Origin: Botrimarina hoheduenensis
GTDB lineage: Bacteria; Planctomycetota; Planctomycetia; Pirellulales; Lacipirellulaceae
Assembly (NCBI RefSeq): GCF_007859815.1
Contig: NZ_SJPH01000010.1
Coordinates: 1 to 64,000, forward strand
DNA: 64,000 nucleotides
Direction: 5' to 3'
Below are positions 8,370-18,700 of the stretch, in pieces. The notes under the pieces were generated by a model. It saw only the letters and a list, made by a program, of their open reading frames with translations. It did not search any database and was not told the origin of the DNA. How positions within the stretch are numbered: position 1 is the stretch's first letter; the number at the start of each line of letters is the position of its first letter. A program made the position numbers and the translations under genes.

Positions 8370-10751
8370 ATGAAGTACTCCCATCTTATCGCCGCGCTGG
8401 TCGGCTTCAGCCTAACACTGGTTAGCGGACCAGCTAGTGTCGGGGCTCCTCAGGACGGCTCGGTCTTGCCGTTCCCGCCGACGCCGTCGGGCAGTGTCGC
8501 CAAGCGAACCATGCAAGAGTCCACCTACAGCCCACTTCCAATACCAAATCGCCTTCCCGACAACGCCCCCAACGTGTTGATCATTCTGATCGACGATGCG
8601 GGGCCGGGGTTGCCCGATACTTATGGAGGAGTAGTCCACACTCCAACGCTAACAAGGATCGCCGATTCGGGGGTCTCGTTCAATCGGTTTCATACTACCG
8701 CGATGTGCTCCCCGACACGTGCCGCGTTGCTGACGGGTCGTAATCACCATCGTGTGGGTGCCGGACAGATTGCCAGTCTGGCTAACGATTGGGATGGCTA
8801 CTCGGGCATGTGGCCGGCTACCGCGGCAGCCTTGCCGAAAGTGCTCGGGTGCTACGGCTACGCATCCTCGGCGTTTGGCAAGTGGCATAACACGCCCCAC
8901 GCGGAAACGTCTTCGGTGGGTCCTTTCAATCGGTGGCCTACCGGCAATCTCGTTGGTTTCGATTACTTTTATGGATTCCTGGCTGGTGAAACCTCGCAAT
9001 GGGAGCCCGCGCTCGTCGAGAACTTTAATCGACTAACTCCCCAACACCGGGAAGGCTACCACCTGACCGAAGATCTTGCAGATCAGGCGATAGCATGGCT
9101 ACAGCGTCAGCGAACGCTCGCTCCGGATAAGCCATTTTTTATGTACTGGGCTCCCGGAGCGGTTCACGCCCCGCACCACGTAGAGAATGTCTGGTCGGAC
9201 AAATATCGGGGACAATTCGACGACGGATGGGACGCGATGCGCGAGCGTGTGTTTAGCCGGCAGAAGGCGCTCGGCTATCTTCCCGCGGAAGCAAAACTGA
9301 CACCCCGCCCGGATTCGCTAGCGGCTTGGGAGTCGATTCCGGAGCAAGAGAAGCCGTTTCAGAGTCGGCTGATGGAGATCTTCGCCGGCTTCTGCGAGCA
9401 TACCGACACGCAAGTTGGACGGCTTGTTGATGAGCTAGACCGTTTAGGGATCCGCGATAACACCCTCATCTTCTATCTATGGGGTGACAATGGATCGAGT
9501 GCGGAAGGACAAAACGGCTCGATCAGTGAGTTCCTCGCGCAGAGCGGTACGGCGACAACGGTTTCCGATCAGCTGAGAGCGCTCGAATCGCTCGGTGGCT
9601 TGAACGCGCTGGGGGGACCCAAAACGGATAACCATTACCACGCCGGCTGGGCATGGGCCGGAAGCACTCCGTACCAAGGAACCAAGCTGGTAGCGTCACA
9701 TTTCGGCGGCACGCGAAATCCGCTGGCGATTTCGTGGCCAGCAAAGATCAAGCCCGACGCGAGACCCCGCCCTCAATTTCATCATGTGAACGATATAGCG
9801 CCCACGATTTACAGCCTGCTCAATATCCAGTCCCCGCAGCTCGTCGATGGCGTGACTCAGGATCCGCTGGATGGCGTAAGTATGCTTTACGCTTTTGATT
9901 CACCTACAGCGCCAGGGCGTAAGCAACGGCAGTACTTTGAGATCATGGGCAGCCGCGCGATCTACGATCACGGCTATATCGCTTCAGCATTTGGTCCGAG
10001 GGTTCCTTGGAAGTCAGGACTCGACCCCGCCATCTTCCAATGGACACCCGACCAGGATCACTGGGAGCTTTACGAACTTGCAAGTGATTTTTCACAGGCC
10101 AACGACCTCGCTGAGTCGCGTCCAGAAAAGCTTGCCGAATTAACCGCAATTTTTGATGCGGAAGCGCAGGCCAACAAGGTCTACCCGATCGGCGGTGGTC
10201 TGTGGGTCGGCCTGCACCCCGAGTTCACGCAGCAGAATCCCGCCACCGAGTTTCTTTACACCGCCAGTACAACCGCGGTACCCGAGGCGTCGGCCCCCAA
10301 GCTGGGACTACGAAGCAGTCTTGTCACGATCGATGTCACCCTAAAGCCAGAACCTTGCGGCGTGATGTACGCACTCGGTGGTTTTTCGGGAGGCATCGCC
10401 GTCTGGATTGACGAGGGTGCCATTCACTATGAGTACAACCTGTACGAGGTTAAACGGACGCGGATAACGACATCCGGGAAACTGCCGGTTGGTCACACGA
10501 CGATCGAGATCGAGTCTCGCTTCAAGCCCGGCATCCGCAACGGACCTGTCGAAGTAACGATCAGCGTAGACGGTGTCGAGCGGGGCAGGGGGACGGCTCC
10601 TCGCAGCTCGGGCTATAGTCTTACCGCCAACGACGCCTTCGACGTGGGACGTGACAGCTACTCCCCCGTCACGCCGGCATATTTTGATCGTGCTCCCTTT
10701 GAGTCTAATAGCGAGATCGCCGGCTTGAAGGTCAAGTACCTCGAAGACTGA
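8370..10751 (+). CDS. Secreted arylsulfatase (AtsA-like, CSPTR type)
   Basis: 793 aa with a signal peptide (about 1-25). The sulfatase fold starts at NAPNVLIILIDDAGPG (metal Asp pair), with the canonical formylglycine motif CSPTR at Cys113-Arg117 inside FHTTAMCSPTRAALLTGRN. The metal/substrate motif FGKWHNTP and the second Asp-Asn pair FYLWGDNGSSAEG follow. Residues about 560-793 extend beyond the catalytic core as a beta-rich domain, as in large AtsA-type enzymes. The family hydrolyses sulfate esters; the natural substrate is unknown. It stands immediately before a close paralogue, and the two share domain order and many motifs, which indicates tandem duplication. Both keep the active-site residues. 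Confidence 0.92.
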   Translation: MKYSHLIAALVGFSLTLVSGPASVGAPQDGSVLPFPPTPSGSVAKRTMQESTYSPLPIPNRLPDNAPNVLIILIDDAGPGLPDTYGGVVHTPTLTRIADSGVSFNRFHTTAMCSPTRAALLTGRNHHRVGAGQIASLANDWDGYSGMWPATAAALPKVLGCYGYASSAFGKWHNTPHAETSSVGPFNRWPTGNLVGFDYFYGFLAGETSQWEPALVENFNRLTPQHREGYHLTEDLADQAIAWLQRQRTLAPDKPFFMYWAPGAVHAPHHVENVWSDKYRGQFDDGWDAMRERVFSRQKALGYLPAEAKLTPRPDSLAAWESIPEQEKPFQSRLMEIFAGFCEHTDTQVGRLVDELDRLGIRDNTLIFYLWGDNGSSAEGQNGSISEFLAQSGTATTVSDQLRALESLGGLNALGGPKTDNHYHAGWAWAGSTPYQGTKLVASHFGGTRNPLAISWPAKIKPDARPRPQFHHVNDIAPTIYSLLNIQSPQLVDGVTQDPLDGVSMLYAFDSPTAPGRKQRQYFEIMGSRAIYDHGYIASAFGPRVPWKSGLDPAIFQWTPDQDHWELYELASDFSQANDLAESRPEKLAELTAIFDAEAQANKVYPIGGGLWVGLHPEFTQQNPATEFLYTASTTAVPEASAPKLGLRSSLVTIDVTLKPEPCGVMYALGGFSGGIAVWIDEGAIHYEYNLYEVKRTRITTSGKLPVGHTTIEIESRFKPGIRNGPVEVTISVDGVERGRGTAPRSSGYSLTANDAFDVGRDSYSPVTPAYFDRAPFESNSEIAGLKVKYLED

Positions 10752-10790
10752 TTGCAAAAAAACGCTTACCTCCATAGCAATTGGGACGCC

Positions 10791-13169
10791 ATGACTTGCT
10801 GGCTAAAATACTTTTGTCTTCTAGGCTTGTTCGTTTTATTGGCGTTGACGAGTCACGCACAGGCAACTGACGCTTCGCCGACCAGCATCGGCTCGGCACT
10901 GCCGTTCCCGCCAGTGCCGATGGACAGCGTCACTAAGCCCAGGATTCAAGATTCTGCGATGCGTTGGCCGGCCGAGCCAAAGCGTCTTCCCGAAGACGCG
11001 CCAAACATCCTTATCGTGCTGCTCGACGACGTTGGTTTTGGGGTGTCAGAGACTTTCGGTGGTGAGGTTCACACGCCAACCCTCAGCAAGCTTGCTGACC
11101 AGGGCATCCGATACAACTCTTTTCATACGACTTCGATCTGCTCACCGACCCGGGCCGCACTTCTCACGGGTCGCAACCACACGCGCGTTGGATCGGGCAC
11201 AATCGCCGAACGCGCCGTTGCCTTCGATGGTTACACGGGAGTCATTCCCAAGGAAGCAGCGACGCTCGCCGAGGTCTTGAAACACTACGGCTATCGGACC
11301 TCAGCGTTCGGCAAGTGGCACAACACTCCCGCAACCGAAACCACCGCGATCGGTCCAAAGGACCGTTGGCCCAACGGCTACGGATTCGAGTATTTTTACG
11401 GTTTCTTGGCCGGTGAAACATCGCAGTGGGAGCCGCGGCTGGTTGAGAACTACAACTTTGTCGAGCCCCCCAACGACGACCCGACCTATCACTTAACCGA
11501 AGACTTGGTGGATCGGGCTCTTGATTGGCTCGATGACCACCGGGCTTATTCGCCCGACAAGCCGTTCTTGATGTATTGGGCTCCGGGTGCGGTACATGGC
11601 CCGCATCATGTCTTTCCGGAGTGGGCCGATAAGTACAAGGGGAAGTTCGATTCCGGGTGGGATGCTTACCGCGAACGAGTCCACCAGCGACAGCTCGCCA
11701 TGGGCGTTATCCCGCCCGGCACGCAGCTGACTCCCCGCGCCGAAACCATGCAGGCCTGGGACGACGTGCCGGCAGAAGAGCGCGCCTTTCAACTTCGACT
11801 CATGGAACTCTATGCGGGCTTTGTTGAGCACACCGACGTGCAGGTTGGGCGGGTCGTTTCAGGTCTGGAAGAGCGGGGTCTACGTGATAACACGATCGTT
11901 TTCTACCTCTTTGGCGATAATGGATCATCAGCCGAAGGCCAGCGGGGCTCCATCAGCGAATTGCTAGCGCAGAACCAGATCGCAAACACCGTTGATGAGC
12001 AGATCGTTGCGCTAGAGCGGCTTGGCGGACTCGACGCGCTAGGAACTGCCAAGACCGACAACATGTACCATGCCGGTTGGGCATGGGCCGGCTGCACTCC
12101 TTTCCGCAGCACCAAGCTCGTTGCCGCGCACTTTGGCGGCACCAGAAACCCGCTGGTTGTTTCCTGGCCCAACCAAATCCGAAGCGACAAAGTTGTTCGA
12201 CAGCAGTTCCACCATGTTGTTGATATCGCTCCTACAATCTACGAGTTGCTCCAGATAGCTCCTCCCCAGAGTGTGAACGGCCACGAGCAGATGCCAATTG
12301 ATGGCGTCAGCATGGTTTACACCTTCTCCAACGCGGAAGCCGCTTGCCAAAAGCAGGAACAGTTTTTTGATAACAACGGCAGTCGTGGTCTGTACCGTGA
12401 CGGATGGTTCGCTTCGACTTTCGGACCGTTGACGCCTTGGATCAACGCCCAGAAGGGCTTGTCCGAATGGGACTCGGCACGCGATGTTTGGCAGCTCTAC
12501 GATCTACGGAATGATTTTTCACAAGCGACCGACTTGGCGTCTCGCTATCCAGAGAAGCTTGCCGAGTTACAGTCTCGGTTTGTCGAAGTTGCGAAGGATA
12601 ATCAGGTTTTTCCGTTGGGCGCGGGCATCTGGCTTCGCCTGCACCCCGAGGATGTGAAGCGCCCCCCCTACGACCATTGGACGTTCAGCGGTAAGACACG
12701 CCGTATGCCGGAATTTACGGCTCCGGGCTTGGGGAAACAAAGCAACCGCGTCGTGCTCGACATTTCGGTCGAAGATGCAGCAAGCGGGGTACTTTACGCG
12801 CTCGGAGGAGCGGGGGGAGGGCTGTCGCTCTCGATGGAGAAAGGATGTCTCGTTTACCACTACAACATGATGATTATCGAGCAATACGTTGCTCGCTGTT
12901 CGCAGCCGCTAGCAGCAGGTACGCATCGGGTTGAGGTGATTACCCGCATCGCACGACTAGGTGGTGCCGGCACGGTGGCGATCCTAGTCGATAACAAGCA
13001 GGTCGCCGCTGTCGATCTCAAAAGGACAACCCCCGTCGCTTTCTCTGCGAGCGAAACCTTCGACGTTGGCGTCGATCTGGGCTCTGTTGTGAGCGCGAGT
13101 TACGAAGGCCGTCGCCCCTTCGAGTTCAGCGGAGTTATCGATCGTGTTGAGGTCGAATTGATCGATTAA
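10791..13169 (+). CDS. Secreted arylsulfatase (AtsA-like), tandem paralogue
   Basis: 792 aa from the ATG at 10791, which begins a clear signal peptide (MTCWLKYFCLLGLFVLL, cleavage near AQA). An upstream TTG directly after the previous stop would add 13 hydrophilic residues and spoil the signal, so it was rejected. Motifs: PNILIVLLDDVG, CSPTR (Cys117-Arg121), FGKWHNTP, FYLFGDNGSSAEG, and a C-terminal beta-rich extension ending VIDRVEVELID. Shared blocks with the upstream sulfatase (YFYGFLAGETSQWEP, MYWAPGAVH, YHAGWAWAG) show that the pair arose by duplication. The 39-bp gap implies co-transcription. A histidine kinase gene converges on it. Confidence 0.92.
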   Translation: MTCWLKYFCLLGLFVLLALTSHAQATDASPTSIGSALPFPPVPMDSVTKPRIQDSAMRWPAEPKRLPEDAPNILIVLLDDVGFGVSETFGGEVHTPTLSKLADQGIRYNSFHTTSICSPTRAALLTGRNHTRVGSGTIAERAVAFDGYTGVIPKEAATLAEVLKHYGYRTSAFGKWHNTPATETTAIGPKDRWPNGYGFEYFYGFLAGETSQWEPRLVENYNFVEPPNDDPTYHLTEDLVDRALDWLDDHRAYSPDKPFLMYWAPGAVHGPHHVFPEWADKYKGKFDSGWDAYRERVHQRQLAMGVIPPGTQLTPRAETMQAWDDVPAEERAFQLRLMELYAGFVEHTDVQVGRVVSGLEERGLRDNTIVFYLFGDNGSSAEGQRGSISELLAQNQIANTVDEQIVALERLGGLDALGTAKTDNMYHAGWAWAGCTPFRSTKLVAAHFGGTRNPLVVSWPNQIRSDKVVRQQFHHVVDIAPTIYELLQIAPPQSVNGHEQMPIDGVSMVYTFSNAEAACQKQEQFFDNNGSRGLYRDGWFASTFGPLTPWINAQKGLSEWDSARDVWQLYDLRNDFSQATDLASRYPEKLAELQSRFVEVAKDNQVFPLGAGIWLRLHPEDVKRPPYDHWTFSGKTRRMPEFTAPGLGKQSNRVVLDISVEDAASGVLYALGGAGGGLSLSMEKGCLVYHYNMMIIEQYVARCSQPLAAGTHRVEVITRIARLGGAGTVAILVDNKQVAAVDLKRTTPVAFSASETFDVGVDLGSVVSASYEGRRPFEFSGVIDRVEVELID

Positions 13170-13230
13170 CCACCCGCTGAAACGACCAACATGCCGGGAG
13201 TACTCTCTCGGGCTGCGTCGACAGCGGTCT

Positions 13231-14655
13231 CTATCCGAGAGCCGCCTTGGGTAGGCTGACGACGAATCGAGTGCCTTCTCCTACACGACTAATGCACTCG
13301 ATGTGGCCTCGGTGGGTCTCGACGATCGTCTTGCAGATACTCAGTCCGAGCCCCACACCACGCGTGCCGTCGCGCCGACGAGCCGGGTCGGCCCGATAGA
13401 AGCGATCAAAGATGCGCGGCAAGTCGTCTTCGGCGATACCAATACCCGTATCCGCAACGACGAGTCGGATCCACTGCTCGTTGTCAGCGCGGAGAGTGAT
13501 TCGAACCACGCCCCCGGGCGGGGTGTACTTCAAGGCATTGTCGATCAAATTATTGACGACATGACCAAGGTGACGCTTCAATCCGTGAGCGGTGATGTCG
13601 GGCGGGATGTCGGTTTCAAGGGTGATCCCGCCGGCTTCAGCCACTCCGCTGAACATCTCGGCGGCCCGTTCGATCATGGTGCTGAGCGCAACGCGTTCGG
13701 CACTCGGTGAATCTTGGAGAGCATAAGCCTCGGAAAGTAACAGCACCTGATTGACGAGCACTTCGAGCGATTCGCTGTCTTCAATCAGCTGTTCGAGCAA
13801 CTCGCGGTACTCGGTTGCCGACCGATCCGCCATCAATCCCACTTCGATCGAGCTGCGGATCGCAGCAATCGGTGTGCGTAGCTCGTGGGCGGCATTCGCC
13901 AGAAAGGTGCGCTTCTCTCGGATGAATTCGGCGATCCGGTCCAGCAAACCGTTGATGGTCTTAGCGAGGCGATCGAACTCGTCGTCTAGCCCACTCTCGG
14001 GCAACCGCTCGTCCAATTGTGTGGGCCGCAGGCCTGCCGCCTGCTGAGTCATGGAAGACACTTCACGCGTTGCGAGGCCGGCGAGCAGATAGCCGCACAC
14101 CGGCGAGGCGAGCAACATAAGCAGCGCGGCGCCAAAAACTTGCTGATCGATCCGCTCCAAGTCCGCCCGGACCCGATCCAGCGAGGAGCCGATCTCGTAG
14201 TAGCTGATCGACAAGGGGTTGGCAGGAGCTGCGTTCCGGTAGATTCGATAGTCAGCGATCGAAAGCAAGTGGCTGCTTGGCCGAGAAGGGGTAGGGGTGG
14301 GTGTCGTCGCCGGTGAGGGGGGAGCCTCATCGGCCAATTCGCTCTGCCAGAGAATCTTTTCGTCTTCGTCCCAGAGACGCACGAACCAGCGGTGCTGAGC
14401 GTGGCCGGTTGCTTTGCGACGCAACTCGTCGGAGACGGGTTCAAGCCCCTGTGGACCTAGCTCTTGCAGAATCAGACCAAGCTCTCGGGCGTCTTCGACC
14501 AAGCCCCGGTCGATCTCGCTGCTCATGGCCCAATGGATCGATCGCCGCAAACCAAAGATGGTCAGAATCGCGACGATCGCAACCGCCAAGGACGTCGCCA
14601 AGGCTAGTCGAAAACGCACCGACCGAAGCAGGCGAACTATCCAGCGAATCGGCAT
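13231..14655 (-). CDS. Membrane sensor histidine kinase (CusS/QseC-like)
   Basis: 474 aa. TM1 is at about 16-36 and TM2 at about 173-195, flanking a periplasmic domain of about 135 residues with a Pro/Thr-rich linker (116-126). A HAMP-like segment follows, then the HisKA domain with FLANAAHELRTPIAA (phospho-acceptor His257), and the HATPase domain with N-box NALKYTPPGG, G1 box ADTGIGIAEDDLPRIFDRFYR and G2 box GVGLGLSI. It follows the response regulator on the same strand after a 54-bp gap, as usual for a two-component pair. The sensed signal is unknown. The unit is divergent from the bicarbonate-type uptake operon, which makes that operon the obvious candidate target. Confidence 0.9.
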   Translation of the reverse strand: MPIRWIVRLLRSVRFRLALATSLAVAIVAILTIFGLRRSIHWAMSSEIDRGLVEDARELGLILQELGPQGLEPVSDELRRKATGHAQHRWFVRLWDEDEKILWQSELADEAPPSPATTPTPTPSRPSSHLLSIADYRIYRNAAPANPLSISYYEIGSSLDRVRADLERIDQQVFGAALLMLLASPVCGYLLAGLATREVSSMTQQAAGLRPTQLDERLPESGLDDEFDRLAKTINGLLDRIAEFIREKRTFLANAAHELRTPIAAIRSSIEVGLMADRSATEYRELLEQLIEDSESLEVLVNQVLLLSEAYALQDSPSAERVALSTMIERAAEMFSGVAEAGGITLETDIPPDITAHGLKRHLGHVVNNLIDNALKYTPPGGVVRITLRADNEQWIRLVVADTGIGIAEDDLPRIFDRFYRADPARRRDGTRGVGLGLSICKTIVETHRGHIECISRVGEGTRFVVSLPKAALG

Positions 14656-14709
14656 GGCAAGATCGTTTAGCGATCGACCCCCCAGGCAGGCTGGCCCGGC
14701 AAGCCCTCT

Positions 14710-15414
14710 TCAAAGACGGGCCGAGCCGCTCGCGTCGGGTGGCGAGGCATCGGTCAACAGGTAGCCTCGTCCGCGAACCGTCTGGAGTACAGGTTCGGGA
14801 TGGCCGCGATCGATCTTAGCACGCAATCGTGAAATATGAACCTCAACAACGTTCGTGACCCCTTCCCAGTCAGCTTCCCAGAGGTGGCCGCAGACCATCC
14901 GCCTTGTCACGACCTGACCCGCGTGCCGCATGAGATACTCGAGGAGGCTAAACTCGGTGGGGGTGAGGTCGATGTCTTCGCCGTCACGGGTGACACGCCG
15001 CGTGCTGAGGTCCAGTGTGAGTGTTCCAACGGTGTGTCGCTGAGACGGCACTTCGAGCGTACGGCGCGAGAGCGCTTGGAGCCGGGCAAGCAACTCCGGG
15101 AAAGCGAACGGCTTAACAAGATAGTCGTCGGCCCCATGCTGGAGCCCGGTAACACGATCTTCTACCGACCCCAGCGCACTAAGGATCAGCACCGGTACAC
15201 GTAGCCCCATCTTACGCGCAGCATTTAGAACTTCGAGACCCACAAGATCAGGAAGCAGTTGGTCAAGAATGACCACATCGGCCTGTTGCTCCTGTAGCGC
15301 GGTGAGGCCCGATTTGCCGTCACGACGCCATTCGCATCGCATCCCGGCCTCTGCGAGCCCCTTCTGGAGCGATCGACCGAGGGTCAAGTCGTCCTCGATC
15401 AACAAGATATTCAT
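14710..15414 (-). CDS. OmpR/PhoB-family response regulator
   Basis: 234 aa. The receiver domain (1-120) has the acidic pair Glu7/Asp8/Asp9 (LLIEDD), phospho-acceptor Asp51 (VVILDQLLPD), Ser at LILSAL and Lys in DDYLVKPF. The C-terminal winged helix (about 130-222) shows the OmpR pattern RVTRDGEDIDLTPTEFSLLEYLM and VVEVHISRLRAKIDRG, ending QTVRGRGYLL. As a transcription factor of this class it should bind direct repeats. A 10-bp direct repeat lies in the divergent promoter region just upstream (15522-15563). It is probably co-transcribed with the histidine kinase downstream. Confidence 0.92.
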   Translation of the reverse strand: MNILLIEDDLTLGRSLQKGLAEAGMRCEWRRDGKSGLTALQEQQADVVILDQLLPDLVGLEVLNAARKMGLRVPVLILSALGSVEDRVTGLQHGADDYLVKPFAFPELLARLQALSRRTLEVPSQRHTVGTLTLDLSTRRVTRDGEDIDLTPTEFSLLEYLMRHAGQVVTRRMVCGHLWEADWEGVTNVVEVHISRLRAKIDRGHPEPVLQTVRGRGYLLTDASPPDASGSARL

Positions 15415-15731
15415 ACGCTACGGTTTCTACCCTTGACGACAAGCGCTGGGGGGGCGTCGGGAGGAAAGTGCGGGCTGTTTCGCGAACGTTTCGAACGACT
15501 TGGACAAGCCTAGCATCAGCCTAACGAATTGAGACGTCCGTCTGGCGGTTCCTTAACGAATTGTAATCCAGCCGGTGATGCGAAGAAGCCGATCGCAGGG
15601 TAGCTTTTGGCGATGCACCATGAAGCATTCTGCTCGCTTCGCCACGACGAGTCGGGGGGCCCCGCTTTCTGGTGTAACCTGCCCCGCCTTACATCGTTAC
15701 CGCCGTCCCCTTCGCTTCGCTCCGGCTCCCC
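15415..15731. other. Divergent control region between two-component system and DabA operon
   Basis: 317 bp without a gene. It contains the direct repeat TAACGAATTG (15522-15531 and 15554-15563), a shorter repeat CGAACG twice around 15483-15497, and a GC-rich leader toward the DabA start. No convincing -35/-10 pair was found by eye. Confidence 0.5.
15522..15563 (+). promoter_or_regulatory. Direct repeat TAACGAATTG x2, candidate response-regulator site
   Basis: Two identical 10-mers start 32 bp apart (15522 and 15554), about three helical turns, so both face the same side of the DNA. OmpR/PhoB-type regulators typically recognise direct repeats with this kind of phasing. Location between the regulator gene and the uptake operon suggests autoregulation and/or operon control. 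This is inference from pattern and position. Confidence 0.45.
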
Positions 15732-18700
15732 ATGAATCATGTTGCCGGCGAGACGGGCTTGCTCGTGGAGCTAATCGAGCACGGTGCGCACCTGCTGCCT
15801 TCGCAGGGGCCGATCAGTGTTTTCGTCCATCACAACACGCTCCATGCGTTCGAAGATCAGACCTTTTCGGCTGGAGTGAACGCCGCTGCGGATCTCTACG
15901 ACTGTCACCCTTATCTACCTGAAGCCGAGTATCGCCGTGCCGTGGCGTGTGACCGGATCTCTAGCGCCGACCTTGAGCACGAGCTTTTTGACGAACTAAA
16001 TGACACGGGCGATCGATTGATCGGTCACCTAGGAACGCTCCATTACCTGCGTATGAGCATGCTCGCTTACGAGCTGTTCGAAGGTAGCGAAGAAGAAGTC
16101 CGCTGGTCGATTGATGAGTCCGACACGCTCAAGCGATTTCGATCCGATGCCCCCGAAGCGTCGCGCCGCACCGCGGTCGAGGCCAGCTATCGCTGGCTGG
16201 TACGTGACTACAACAACGGAGCACGAAGCCACTGCCCGCTAGCCAACTCGATCGAGGCCTCGGTCGAGAGACTTGGTGGCCGCAGCGCGATCGCCACATG
16301 GAATGAGGAAGAGCGTGAAGCCTTCTGTCTGCAGACGCTCTGGGACGCATGCCTGCTCGGGGCTCAGCTCCATTCGGCCGAATCGCGGGTAAGCGTCGAT
16401 AACCCGTGGCGATGTTCTGCCGCCGATGAGGCCATCGGCCAGCAAATTAACCCGATCCTGATCCGCTTTTGTGCGGCTTTCCTGGATCAGGGCCAGGCCG
16501 CGGCAACCCTTCCCGACCGCGGGCGCGGATTTCTCCAAGCGTTTGTGTCGCTGCATCGAAACGGTTGGCACGCTGATCACTGGCTCGACTCGCTAGCGGA
16601 TCGCATTCTTGAGATCGATCGCGACGAGCTTTCCCCGGAAGAGGTGATCTCGCTTGCTCTGGATCGCATGGGAGTGGCGGCTGCCGATCAACCAGAATAT
16701 TTGCAGCGAGAGCTCTTGGCTCTGCGGGGTTGGGCCGGACTGCTGTGGCAAATGGAGACCAATGCCGAGTGGACCCCGTGCCCCGCTCCGCGAGGAACGC
16801 TCGTTGAGTACATGGCGGTTCGACTGTTGCTTCGCGAACTCGCCACGTCGAGCGCTAGTGTGTCGGCCGTTTCGGCGTCGGCCTCGGGTCAAGATGAAGG
16901 AGCGGCCTCGGCACCGGTCTGTCGAGCTTATGTGTTGTTCCAGATTGCTCAGGTGTGTGGGTGGTCCGGGATCGATCTGCTCTCCCTAACCAACGATGAA
17001 TGGGCGACGCTCTGGACCGAGCTGCAGCGGTTCCCAAGCCGCGAGCGGCGACGCGTCTTTCATCAGGCCTACGAGCGGCACTATCGCGATCGGGCGCTGA
17101 ACGCTCTCGTGCAAAACGGGCGCAAGAAAGGTCACCTATCGACGGCCAAACCTCAGCAACCTGCTTATCAGGTAGTCTGTTGCATCGACGATCGTGAGGA
17201 ATCCTTCCGACGCCATCTGGAAGAAGTGGATCCTGAGTGTGAAACGCTTGGTCTGGCAGGTTTCTTTGGTGTGGCGATGTACTATCGCGGACTGGGAGAA
17301 GCGTTCTATCGCCCGCTGTGTCCCGTCAATGTCAAACCTAAGCACCATATCGTCGAGGAGCCCGTCTACTCAGAGACCGAGGCGAGTCGTCGCCGCGCCT
17401 CGGCTCGCAAGGTGATCGGGAAGGCCGCGCAGAGCGCGACACGTGGCTCGCAATCAATCCTGGGCGGACTGCTGGCGGGGGTGCTCGGGCCGTTGGCAAC
17501 TCTGCCGCTTGTGCTGCGTGTAGTTTTCCCTCGCCGTTCAGGACGTTTGGCAAACACCGCGCGTCGATTGGTTGGTAGCGGGCGGACCAGGCTGGCGATT
17601 GAAGCCGGCGCTTCGGCAGAAAGCCCCGAGGCGAACGGCTACACCGTTGACGAGATGGCCGCGATTGTGGCCGCTGTCTTGCGGATGTGTGGTTTGGAGG
17701 GACGATTGTCGCCGCTGGTTGTGATTTGCGGCCACGGCTCTTCGAGCGTGAACAATCCGCACGCGGCGGCGTACGACTGCGGTGCCTGTGGTGGCGGACG
17801 TGGCGGACCCAACGCACGAGCGTTTGCGCGGATGGCGAATGATCCCCGCGTGCGACAGGCGGTGCTTGCCTTAGGAGTGGCGATTCCCGAGAGCACTGTT
17901 TTCATCGGTGCCTACCACAATACGTGCGACGATAGCGTCGACTATTACGATCTCGACGAAGCGCCGGCTCGGGTGACGGAAAAGATACGTCGAGCACGGC
18001 TCTCGATCGATGAGGCCCGCGCCCGAAACGCTCACGAGCGTTCACGCCGATTCGAGTCGGCCAGCCTGACCGCCGATACCGTACAAGCGTTGCACCACGT
18101 CGAGGGGCGTGCCGCCGACCTCTCTCAGGTCCGTTCCGAGTGCGGTCACGCGACCAATGCAACCTGTTTGGTCGGTCGTCGTGATTGGAGTCGCGGTCTC
18201 TTTATGGACCGTCGCGCTTTCTTAACCAGCTACGACCCGGCTACCGACAACGAGGAGCGCACCGTCCTCGCGGGGCTCCTGGGAGCGGTGATTCCCGTGT
18301 GCGCGGGCATCAACCTTGAGTACTACTTTTCGCGCGTCGACAACCGCGGCTACGGGTGCGGCACGAAGTTGCCCCACAACGTTGCCGCGATGCTGGGTGT
18401 AATGGATGGTGCCGGCAGCGATGTGCGAACGGGACTGCCCTGGCAGATGGTCGAGATCCACGAGCCCATGCGGATCCTGTTTGTCATCGAAGCCCCCCCC
18501 AAGGTGCTTCTTAAGATCATGGCGAATAACGCGGCGATCGACCGACTGGTCCGCGGCAGTTGGGTTCAAATCGCTTCGATTGATCCCGACAACAACGAAC
18601 TCCTGCTCTTTCAGCGGGGGCAGTTTGAACCATTTGTCGACAACGGCGAGAAGCTGCCTGTCGCCACAAGCTCACTAGCCTGGTACCGCGGTCAACGCGA

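Noticed and set aside
13170..13230. Terminator between the second paralogous sulfatase and the histidine kinase
   Set aside because: The GCCGGGAG/CTCTCGGGC pairing is imperfect and lacks a T-tract.
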